Notes under the pieces: generated by a model | What the model was told of the DNA's origin: nothing | What the model saw: the letters and a program-made list of their open reading frames with translations, nothing else | Database searches by the model: none | Program-made: the position numbers and the translations under genes | Assembly (NCBI RefSeq): GCF_900112355.1 | Contig: NZ_FOLM01000008.1 | Span: forward strand, 231,048 to 295,047 | Source: Streptomyces aidingensis | Lineage (GTDB): Bacteria; Actinomycetota; Actinomycetes; Streptomycetales; Streptomycetaceae | DNA length: 64,000 bases | Reading direction: 5' to 3' | Shown: in pieces, positions 16,897-24,354 of the stretch | Layout: the number at the start of each line of letters is the position of its first letter | Numbering within the stretch: position 1 is the first letter of the stretch

Positions 16897-18888
16897 ATGA
16901 CAGCCCTGCACGACGGCGCCCACGGCACCCACGGCACCCACCGGAACGCCGCCGCCCCCGTGACCGAACGGGAGGCCCGGCGGGTCGCGGAGGCGGCCCG
17001 CGAACAGGAGTGGCGCAGGCCCAGCTTCGCCAGGGAACTCTTCCTCGGCCGGCTCCGCCTGGACCTCATCCACCCCCACCCCGAACCGGACGGCGAGGCC
17101 GTGCGGGAGGGCGAGGAGTTCCTCGCCCGGCTGCGCGAGTTCTGCGCCACCCGGATCGACGGCGGGCTGATCGAGCGCGAGGCCCGCATCCCCGACGAAG
17201 TGGTCCGCGGCCTGCGCGAGCTCGGCGCCTTCGGCATGAAGATCTCCCCCCGCCACGGCGGCCTCGGTCTCACCCAGCTCTACTACAACAAGGCACTCGC
17301 CCTGGCCGGCTCGGCCAGCCCGGCCGTGGGCGCGCTGCTCTCCGCACACCAGTCGATCGGCGTGCCCGAGCCCCTCAAGCGCTTCGGCACCGAGGAGCAG
17401 CAGGCGCGCTATCTGCCGCGCTGCGCCCGGGGCGAGATCTCCGCCTTCCTGCTCACCGAGCCCGACGTCGGCTCCGACCCCGCCCGCCTGGCCACCACCG
17501 CCGTCCCCGATCCCGACGGCGAGAGTTATGTGCTCAACGGCACCAAGCTCTGGACCACCAACGGCGTGATCGCCGATCTGCTGGTGGTCATGGCCCGGGT
17601 GCCGGCCTCCTCCGGCCGGGGCGGCGGCATCACCGCCTTCGTGGTGGAGGCCGGCTCACCCGGCATCACCGTCGAGCACCGCAACGCCTTCATGGGCCTG
17701 CGCGGCATCGAGAACGGCGTGACCCGCTTCGAGAACGTACGGGTACCGGCGGACCAGCGGATCGGGGACGAGGGCGCCGGCCTCAAGATCGCCCTCACCA
17801 CCCTCAACACCGGCCGCCTCTCGCTGCCCGCGATGTGCGCGGGAGCGGGCAAGTGGTGCCTGCGCATTGCCCGCCAGTGGTCGGAGGCCCGGGTCCAGTG
17901 GGGCCGGCCCATCGCCAAGCACGAAGCCGTGGGCGGCAAGATCTCCTTCATCGCGGCCACCACCTTCGCCCTGGAGGCGGTGCTCGACCTCTGCTCCCAG
18001 ATGGCCGACGAGGACCGCCGCGACATCCGCATCGAGGCCGCCCTGGCCAAGCTCTACGGCAGCGAAATGGCCTGGCGGATCGCCGATGAGCTCGTCCAGA
18101 TCCGCGGCGGACGCGGCTTCGAGACCGCCGATTCGCTCGCCGCGCGCGGCGAACGCGGCGTACCCGCCGAACAGCTCCTGCGCGACCTGCGCATCAACCG
18201 CATCTTCGAGGGCTCCACGGAGATCATGCACCTGCTCATCGCCCGGGAGGCGGTGGACACCCACCTGAAGGTCGCGGGCGATCTGGTGGACCCCGACGCC
18301 ACCCTGGCCGCGAAGCGGCAGGCCGCCCTGGCCGCCGCCCGCTTCTACGCCCGCTGGCTGCCCGGGCTGGCCGCCGGCCGGGGGCAGCTGCCGTTCTCCT
18401 ACGCCGCCTTCCGCCGCCGCGGGCTGCCGGATCTGGCCGTCCATCTGCGCTATGCGGAGCGCGCCGCCCGCAGGCTGGCCCGCTCCACCTTCTACGCCAT
18501 GTCCCGCTGGCAGGGCGGTCTGGAGTCCCGGCAGGCCTTCCTCGGCCGGATCGTGGACATCGGCGCGGAACTCTTCGCCATGAGCGCCGCCTGTGTGCGC
18601 GCCGAGCGCATGCGCGCCCGCACCGGCCACGGCGAGGCGGCCTACGAACTCGCCGACGCCTTCTGCCGCCAGGCCCAGCTGCGGGTCGAGGCCCGCTTCC
18701 GCGATCTCTGGCACAACACCGACACCATGGACCGCCGGATCACCACGCACGTCATCGCCGACGAGTACACCTGGCTGGAAGAAGGCATCCTCGACCCCTC
18801 CACCCCCGGCCCCTGGATCGCCGGCACCACCCGGCCCGCCGCCGGCCCCGACGGCGCCCGGAAGAACGTCCACCGCCCCATCCGCTGA
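16897..18888 (+). CDS. Acyl-CoA dehydrogenase family protein, long form
   Basis: About 663 residues. The ATG at 16897 follows GAGGAGG. An upstream in-frame ATG has no such site. It is a flavoprotein that introduces a trans-2 double bond in acyl-CoA. The N-terminal helical domain, the middle beta domain (FLLTEPDVGSDPA, LWTTNG) and the C-terminal helical domain are all present. The catalytic Glu is E438 in IFEGSTEIM. It is longer than the usual 380 residues because of a C-terminal extension of about 200 residues, as in VLCAD/ACAD9-type enzymes. Acyl chain preference cannot be read. It is transcribed divergently from lacI and has no obvious link to the sugar locus. Confidence 0.88.
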   Translation: MTALHDGAHGTHGTHRNAAAPVTEREARRVAEAAREQEWRRPSFARELFLGRLRLDLIHPHPEPDGEAVREGEEFLARLREFCATRIDGGLIEREARIPDEVVRGLRELGAFGMKISPRHGGLGLTQLYYNKALALAGSASPAVGALLSAHQSIGVPEPLKRFGTEEQQARYLPRCARGEISAFLLTEPDVGSDPARLATTAVPDPDGESYVLNGTKLWTTNGVIADLLVVMARVPASSGRGGGITAFVVEAGSPGITVEHRNAFMGLRGIENGVTRFENVRVPADQRIGDEGAGLKIALTTLNTGRLSLPAMCAGAGKWCLRIARQWSEARVQWGRPIAKHEAVGGKISFIAATTFALEAVLDLCSQMADEDRRDIRIEAALAKLYGSEMAWRIADELVQIRGGRGFETADSLAARGERGVPAEQLLRDLRINRIFEGSTEIMHLLIAREAVDTHLKVAGDLVDPDATLAAKRQAALAAARFYARWLPGLAAGRGQLPFSYAAFRRRGLPDLAVHLRYAERAARRLARSTFYAMSRWQGGLESRQAFLGRIVDIGAELFAMSAACVRAERMRARTGHGEAAYELADAFCRQAQLRVEARFRDLWHNTDTMDRRITTHVIADEYTWLEEGILDPSTPGPWIAGTTRPAAGPDGARKNVHRPIR

Positions 18889-18902
18889 TCACCCCGCCGA
18901 GG

Positions 18903-18925
18903 GGCGGTGCCGTCGCGGTACCGCC
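18903..18925. terminator. Probable terminator between convergent genes
   Basis: A 10-bp stem with one mismatch (18903-18912 with 18916-18925) and a 3-nt loop lies in the 63-bp gap between the acyl-CoA dehydrogenase and the caspase-like gene. Confidence 0.55.
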
Positions 18926-18951
18926 ACCGGCCGTCCGCTCCGGGGTGGCGC

Positions 18952-20850
18952 TCAGCCCTGGTGGACACCGATCGCCGTCACCGCGGCGATCAGCAGCAGA
19001 CAGAGCGGGATGGCCAGCCAGTACAGCAGGCGGGAGACCCAGGTCAGGGCCTCGGTCGGGGCGTCGGGACGGCGCCGGTGGGAGATCGCCGCCAGCACTC
19101 CGGCGACCACCGCCAGGACCAGCCCGGTGACCGACAGGCCCAGTACCCCGCCGGGCGCCTCGCCGAAGTTCCCCAGCGCCTCCCAGTAGGGCTCGCCCGT
19201 GGTGCTGCTGCGGGAGAGGACCTCCCGGTGGAAGGCCGCGAGCCGGGCGGCGGCCGTCGCCGCCAGGATGGCCGAGATGCCCGCCGAGACCAGGGCCGTG
19301 ACCGGCAGGATCAGCGGGTTCCAGAGGGAGGGAACCGGCCCGGCAGGCGTCGGCCCGGCACCGGCCGCCGCCCGATCGCGCCGCCGGTGCGGGTGCGGCG
19401 GCGGGGGAGCGGGCGTGGCCGGGGCCGGCGGGCCGGGCCGCCGCTCCTCCCCCCGCACCGGTTCCCGTACGTCCTCCCGTTCCCGTACGTCCTCCCGTTC
19501 CCGCACGTCCTGCGGCTCGCGGACGTCCGTCCGCGGCGGTCTGAGGGTCCGGGGCGGCAGCGGCGGGGGAGGGGGCTTCGGCGCGGCGGCCGGCATCGGC
19601 ACCACCTCGGCGGTGACCTGCACCGCCGCCTCGCCCACCGCCCCCTTGAGCACCAGCGTCCCGGTCAGCCGTCCCGGCCGTGAGGTGTCCAGCGAGACAT
19701 CGAGTCCGCCCTCCGCCTCCGTGACCCTCAGCCAGTCCTCCTTCGGATGCGGCACACAGCTCCTGGCCAGCGGCGGCCCCAGCAGCTCCACCCGCTGCCG
19801 CGGCGCGGGCCCGTGCTGGGCCACCCGGCCGAAGTCCAGCACCCCGGGCACCGGATGGACCCGGACCTCCAGCACCGCCCGCCCCGCCTCGTCGGCGATC
19901 GAGCGGATGTCGTTGCGCTGCAGCGCCAGCAGCGCGTCCCGGGCCCCGGCCGCGATCTCCAGGTCCTCGTTCTCCATCCGGAACCGCAGCTCGGCGATGG
20001 CGCCGCGCCGGGTGTAGGCGTTGGGGCTGGTGACCGCCTGCCGCAGATCCTCCGGCAGCGGCCTGGCCCTGATCTTCCTCCGGTTGCTGCGCGCCAGATA
20101 GACATCGCCCTGGAGATCCACGCTGCGGCTGGGTGTCTGGTGCGGATTCTGCTCCCGCACCCGGTCGAAGACGTACTCGTAGAGCTCGTCCAGCGAGATG
20201 CGCCCGTCCTCGTCGAGATCGGCGTCACCCGTGGACAGGCCGTTCACCAGGGCGTGGGTGAAGACGGAGGGCTTGGGCGAGGTGTCCTCGGCCAGATCTG
20301 CACCCTCGAAGGCGTACTCCATGGAATTGGACGCGGTGATCACCGCCCGGCCCCGGCCGCCGCCCAGCTTCTCGCCGCCGAACGCCTCCAGCACCCGCAC
20401 GTCGCCGGCCGCCCGCACGCCCACGCCCTGCGAGAAGGCGCCGCCGTAGCAGCAGTCCAGGAAGAGCACGATGGAGCGGGCCCGGCTGCCGCTCATGCAG
20501 CGGCGTACGAAGTCCGCCGAGACGGCGGTCGAGGCCAGCCGCCCGGGCACGGTGTTGGTGGCCGCGAAGAACAGCTCCCCGGATTCGCTTTTCAGCCCGT
20601 GGCAGGAGAAGTGCAGCAGCAGCGAATCGCCCGGCCTGCGCTCGGCGAAGAAGTCGTCGATCCGCCGGGAGATCTCGTGCGCGGGCTCGTTCTGCGCCAC
20701 CTCGACCTGGAAGTCCCCGATCCGGGGATCGCCCAGCACCCCGGCGAGCGCGGTGGCGTCCTCGGTCGGCGACAACAGACGGCGCAGGCCCTCGTCGCGG
20801 TAGTCGTCATTGGCGATGATCAGTGCTCGCCGGCTGCCGGCGGTGGCCAT
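18952..20850 (-). CDS. Membrane-anchored caspase-like (metacaspase, C14) protease with EF-hand loop
   Basis: A 632-residue protein. The caspase-like domain (about 1-260) has the catalytic dyad H84 (FSCHG) and C134 (LDCCYGG). A canonical EF-hand loop follows at 211-222 (D211, D213, D215, G216, I218, E222), suggesting calcium control as in metacaspases. Then come a beta-rich region (about 345-440), a Pro/Arg/Glu-rich linker with a tandem DVRERE repeat, and about three C-terminal membrane segments (NPLILPVTALVSAGISAIL, GLSVTGLVLAVVAGVLAAI, WLAIPLCLLLIAAVTAI). The protease therefore probably faces the cytoplasm from the membrane. It starts 6 bp after the EACC1-like gene. A role in programmed cell death or phage defence is inference from the family. 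Confidence 0.85.
   Translation of the reverse strand: MATAGSRRALIIANDDYRDEGLRRLLSPTEDATALAGVLGDPRIGDFQVEVAQNEPAHEISRRIDDFFAERRPGDSLLLHFSCHGLKSESGELFFAATNTVPGRLASTAVSADFVRRCMSGSRARSIVLFLDCCYGGAFSQGVGVRAAGDVRVLEAFGGEKLGGGRGRAVITASNSMEYAFEGADLAEDTSPKPSVFTHALVNGLSTGDADLDEDGRISLDELYEYVFDRVREQNPHQTPSRSVDLQGDVYLARSNRRKIRARPLPEDLRQAVTSPNAYTRRGAIAELRFRMENEDLEIAAGARDALLALQRNDIRSIADEAGRAVLEVRVHPVPGVLDFGRVAQHGPAPRQRVELLGPPLARSCVPHPKEDWLRVTEAEGGLDVSLDTSRPGRLTGTLVLKGAVGEAAVQVTAEVVPMPAAAPKPPPPPLPPRTLRPPRTDVREPQDVREREDVREREDVREPVRGEERRPGPPAPATPAPPPPHPHRRRDRAAAGAGPTPAGPVPSLWNPLILPVTALVSAGISAILAATAAARLAAFHREVLSRSSTTGEPYWEALGNFGEAPGGVLGLSVTGLVLAVVAGVLAAISHRRRPDAPTEALTWVSRLLYWLAIPLCLLLIAAVTAIGVHQG
19461..19514 (-). 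repeat. 18-bp tandem repeat, three units, inside the caspase gene
   Basis: Three 18-bp units (19461-19478, 19479-19496, 19497-19514; the third diverged) encode the charged repeat around DVRERE in the linker before the membrane segments. The unit length keeps the frame, so copy number can vary without breaking the protein. Confidence 0.85.
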
Positions 20851-20856
20851 GACTCC

Positions 20857-21273
20857 TCACCCGGGCCCCTTCTCCCCGCCCTGGCTGCGGGCCGCGTGGC
20901 GGCTGATGAACAGTTCGTAGGTGCCGGCCACCTGTTCCTCGGTGGCCTCGGAGATCTCCAGCACATCGCCGCCCAGTTCCAGCCGGATGGTGGGGCGGGA
21001 CGCGCGGCGTCCCCGCCAGGAGCGGAGCAGGCCGATGATGTCCCGCAGCGCGCCCGCCGACTTGCTCAGCGTGACCAGCAGCGCGCCGATCTCCACCACC
21101 CCGACGGCCCGTGAGCCGGGCGGCGCGGGGCCGCCGGTGGCCAGCGGCACGACGTCCTCGATGTCGTCGGCCTCCAGCAGCAGCAGTTCCTCGCGGAGCT
21201 GACGCGCCAGCTGCTCCAGGCGGTCGGCCTCCGCTTCCTCCTCCGACACGTAGATCCGCAATGGCGTACCCAC
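20857..21273 (-). CDS. EACC1-like small protein, partner of the caspase-like protease
   Basis: A 138-residue protein starting at GTG (21273) behind GGAAGGGG. It has an acidic, Leu-rich N-terminal helical part (ADRLEQLARQLREELLLLE), a central hydrophobic segment (VGVVEIGALLVTLSKSAGAL) and a C-terminal beta-like part (TIRLELGGDVLEIS). This layout matches what I remember of the effector-associated constant component (EACC1) family of bacterial conflict systems. It is first in a two-gene operon with the caspase gene (6-bp gap). The assignment is from pattern memory and needs a profile search. It might sense, hold or scaffold the protease. Confidence 0.65.
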   Translation of the reverse strand: MGTPLRIYVSEEEAEADRLEQLARQLREELLLLEADDIEDVVPLATGGPAPPGSRAVGVVEIGALLVTLSKSAGALRDIIGLLRSWRGRRASRPTIRLELGGDVLEISEATEEQVAGTYELFISRHAARSQGGEKGPG

Positions 21274-21458
21274 TGGCTGCCCCTTCCGCTGCGCGGCGGC
21301 CGGGCGCGCGGGGCGGAGGTGTCCGTCTCACGTCACTCGTCCAGACATTTCCATCCTCGCACCGCCGGCGCCGGGGGCAATTCCACGGACGGCCGGGGCG
21401 CGGCGGTGCCGGAGCGGCGGCCGTGCGGCCCGAAACGAGCGGTACGTCCGGGTCCGGA

Positions 21459-21487
21459 TTGACCGGTGGGCAGCGGCGTCGGATCGT
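21459..21487 (+). promoter_or_regulatory. Candidate sigma-70-type promoter for the Gmad2-LysM gene
   Basis: TTGACC at 21459-21464 and GATCGT at 21482-21487 are spaced 17 bp apart, with the start codon about 38 bp further on. The -10 box is weak. Confidence 0.45.
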
Positions 21488-21525
21488 GGCAGTCACATCA
21501 CACCATCTCCGGAAAAGGAGGCGAA

Positions 21526-22014
21526 GTGACCATTCGTATCGATCAGCCCAGGGAGTTCGACCTGGTCGGCAATCCGGTGCTGATAGGCGGCGTGGGGACC
21601 GGCTTCGAGGCGGTTCTCCACTACCGGGTGGAGGACGGCCACGACGAGGTCGGCGGCCACTTCTCGGTCGGCGGCGGCACCGGCGAGCACGATCACTTCC
21701 AGATCCGGGCCGATGTCTCGGGGGCCGCGTTCACCCTGGACCGCCTGTTCGTCCAGGTCTTCGAGATCAGCGCGAAGGACGGCAGCGAAATCAACAAGGT
21801 GACGGTTCCGGTCATTTACGGGCCGCGTATCGTGCCGGACTACATCGGCTACCGTGAGCACACGGTCGCAAGCGGTGAGACCCTGTCGGCCATCGCCCGG
21901 TCCCACTACGGCGATGCCTCTCTCCACACCCGGATCGTCCGGGCCAATCCGCAGATCACCGACCCGGACCTGATCTTCCCGGGCCAGCTTCTGCGTATCC
22001 CCGTCGGCGCCTGA
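21526..22014 (+). CDS. Gmad2-like immunoglobulin domain plus LysM domain protein
   Basis: A 162-residue protein starting at GTG (21526) behind AAAAGGAGG. An upstream in-frame start has no ribosome site. Residues about 1-100 form a beta-sandwich-like domain resembling Gmad2 (RIDQPREF, the FEISAKDG strand). Residues about 110-162 are a LysM domain (HTVASGETLSAIARSHYGD, then LIFPGQLLRIP), which binds peptidoglycan or chitin-like glycans. No signal peptide or membrane segment is visible, so export is unclear. It is transcribed divergently from the EACC1-caspase operon with 252 bp between the starts. A link to that operon is possible but unproven. Confidence 0.8.
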   Translation: MTIRIDQPREFDLVGNPVLIGGVGTGFEAVLHYRVEDGHDEVGGHFSVGGGTGEHDHFQIRADVSGAAFTLDRLFVQVFEISAKDGSEINKVTVPVIYGPRIVPDYIGYREHTVASGETLSAIARSHYGDASLHTRIVRANPQITDPDLIFPGQLLRIPVGA

Positions 22015-22396
22015 GCCGCGCCGCTCCCTCCGCTCGGCCGGGTGGCATCCGCGTCCCCGAAGGACGCCGCCGCCCCCCACCTCCGGCCCGGCCGAGCCTC
22101 CCGCACCGCTGTCCGTTCCCCGCGGGGTCCGGCCCGCCACCACGCCCGCGCGGCCGGTGGCCCGGCCGGCTCCGGCGCGGCGCGCGGTGCGCCGGCCGGC
22201 CGGTCGCGCCCGGGGTTGCGCGGGGTACCGGGCCGTGCGCCTGAGTGCGTGGGGGACGGGGGTCGCTCGTGGTGAGGTATGCGCGTCGGGGCGCCTCGCG
22301 CACCGGCGAATGGCTACTTACCGCAAGATCCTCCTCACCGACAGTCTGTTGAGCGCTCTGCCGTTCATCATCAGACTGCTCTGAAGGAGCGCGCTC
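22015..22396. other. 382-bp intergenic region between LysM gene and radical oxidase gene
   Basis: No credible gene is visible. The left half is extremely GC-rich and holds a terminator-like hairpin at 22164-22201. The right half (about 22255-22390) is less GC-rich and probably contains the oxidase promoter, but I cannot point to clear boxes. Confidence 0.6.
22164..22201 (+). terminator. Probable terminator after the LysM gene
   Basis: A 13-bp stem with a 2-nt bulge (22164-22178 with 22189-22201) and a 10-nt loop, about 150 bp after the LysM stop codon. Confidence 0.5.
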
Positions 22397-24310
22397 ATGG
22401 TCCAGCGAAAGCTGTCGAGGCTTGCCGTGGCCTGTGCCGTGGTGTCGGCCGTCACCGCTTCCACCCTGCTCGCCGCGTCCGGCTCCGCCCTCGGGCACTC
22501 CGCCGGCGGCACCGACGACTCCACCGCGCCCAGCACCCTGCGCACCGCCGGGATCTCCGAGGAGGAGGTCGCCGCCGAGGTCGATCCCGAGGAGGCCGCC
22601 GTCCTCGGCGAGGAGCATGCCGAGGAGCATGCCAAGATCCGCATCGCCGCCGGTGAGGACGCCGACTATCCGCAGACCACCCGCACCGCCAGCCTCAACT
22701 GGCTGACCCAGGACCAGGAGACCAAGAACGCCGCGTTCGACCCGGCCGAGTTCGGGCAGTTCACCGACTTCTTCCCGTCCCCCGACTACGGCGTCCACAT
22801 CGCCCAGTTGCCCACCGGCAAGATCCTGGTCTTCTCCTTCGAGCCGGTGGAGGACAACCCCAACCGGGAGACCGCGCCCACCCAGGTCATCGGCGCGGAG
22901 AACGCCGGCCGCGCCTTTCTGTGGGACCCCGAGCGCGGCACCGGCGAGGACGCCTTCACGGCCGTGCATCCCCCCGAGGTCAATATGCCGGACGGCCTGG
23001 ACGAGCCCCGCCCGGCGCCCTTCTTCTGCGCCGGCCACTCCTTCCTGCCCAACGGCATGCTCGGCGTCTTCGGCGGCAATCTGGGCGGCAACCACGGCAC
23101 GGGCGCCATGCTCGCCCTGGTCTTCGACCCCTGGGAGGAGGTCTGGCTCCAGCAGCCGGACATGTCCGTCGGCCGCTGGTACCCCACCGTGGTCACCGGG
23201 CCGGACGGCCGCCAGCTGATCTTCTCCGGCCAGTCCGAGCGCGGCTGGGGCACCCCCACCGAGATCGTCGAGCGCTGGCCCGCCAAGGACTACGCCGTGC
23301 CCATCGGCACCAGCTTCCAGCCGGAGGAGGTCCCGGTGGACCGCTTCGGCGCGGACGCCCCGTTCAGCAGCGACTACCCGCAGGCGTTCGCGCTCAACGA
23401 CGGCCTGGTCTACACCCTGGGCCGGAACTCCGACGAGCAGTGGGTGTTCGACCCGCGGGCCGAGACCCGCGCCGATCTGCCGGACCGGCCCGACCACCCC
23501 GAGGGGCGCAAGCACCCGGAGCGCTGGTACGGCTCCTCGGTCCTCCTGCCCAACGGCACCGACGGCCCCGAGGCCATCCTCCAGATGGGCGGCGACCCCA
23601 ACGACCCGGCCACCTACCTGTTCAAGGACGGCACCTGGACCGTGGGCGAGGAGAAGCACTTCGGCCGCACCCAGGACGACACCCTGATCCTCCCCGACGG
23701 CTCCCTGTTCACCGTCAACGGCGCCCCCGACATCCGCGACTACGGCAAGGGCGAGTACAACCCCAATGCCGACCAGAAGTACCGCCAGACCGAGCTGGGC
23801 GACAGCAGCGGCGAGAACTGGGAGCTCGGCCCCGTGCAGCGGCTGCCGCGCGGCTACCACTCCAACGCCGTGGTGATGCCCGACGGCCGGATCATGATCA
23901 CCGGCGACGAGCTCCAGCAGATCGCCAACGACCCCGACATCACCGACGACATGCACGGCGCCATCGAGATCTACGAGCCCGCCTATCTGCATCGCGGCGA
24001 CCGCCCCGACCTCGGCGACGTCCCCCGGCAGACCATCCGCTACGGACGCCACTTCGACGTCGGGACCAGCACCCCCGACCAGGTGGCCCGCGCCGTGGTG
24101 CTGGCGCCCTCCACCTCCACCCACTCCATCAACACCAGCCAGCGCCATCTGGAGCTGGAGATCACCGCCCGCGACGGCGACTCCCTGGAACTCCTCGCCC
24201 CGCACTCCCCCGAGGACGCCATCCCCGGCTTCTACATGCTCTTCCTGCTCGACGAGGACGGCGTGCCCAGCGAGGCGCAGTGGATCCAGTTCGGTCCGCC
24301 CCGGCGCTGA
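22397..24310 (+). CDS. Secreted copper-radical oxidase, galactose/glyoxal oxidase (GlxA-like) family
   Basis: A 637-residue protein. The ATG at 22397 follows AAGGAG. A signal peptide or membrane anchor ends near residue 33. A beta-propeller of kelch-type repeats follows, and a C-terminal E-set domain. The complete active site can be placed: C211 (FFCAGHS, the thioether partner), Y262 (RWYPT, cross-linked tyrosine), Y487-H488 (RGYHSN) and H576 (STHSIN) as copper ligands. It would oxidise an alcohol or aldehyde and give hydrogen peroxide. Streptomyces GlxA normally follows cslA and works in hyphal-tip glycan synthesis. Here no cslA is adjacent and the next gene is a DyP peroxidase, so this may be a paralogue. 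Confidence 0.88.
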   Translation: MVQRKLSRLAVACAVVSAVTASTLLAASGSALGHSAGGTDDSTAPSTLRTAGISEEEVAAEVDPEEAAVLGEEHAEEHAKIRIAAGEDADYPQTTRTASLNWLTQDQETKNAAFDPAEFGQFTDFFPSPDYGVHIAQLPTGKILVFSFEPVEDNPNRETAPTQVIGAENAGRAFLWDPERGTGEDAFTAVHPPEVNMPDGLDEPRPAPFFCAGHSFLPNGMLGVFGGNLGGNHGTGAMLALVFDPWEEVWLQQPDMSVGRWYPTVVTGPDGRQLIFSGQSERGWGTPTEIVERWPAKDYAVPIGTSFQPEEVPVDRFGADAPFSSDYPQAFALNDGLVYTLGRNSDEQWVFDPRAETRADLPDRPDHPEGRKHPERWYGSSVLLPNGTDGPEAILQMGGDPNDPATYLFKDGTWTVGEEKHFGRTQDDTLILPDGSLFTVNGAPDIRDYGKGEYNPNADQKYRQTELGDSSGENWELGPVQRLPRGYHSNAVVMPDGRIMITGDELQQIANDPDITDDMHGAIEIYEPAYLHRGDRPDLGDVPRQTIRYGRHFDVGTSTPDQVARAVVLAPSTSTHSINTSQRHLELEITARDGDSLELLAPHSPEDAIPGFYMLFLLDEDGVPSEAQWIQFGPPRR

Positions 24311-24354
24311 CCGGAGCCCGTCCCCACCTCACACCCGTACGCTCCGGAGGGCCC

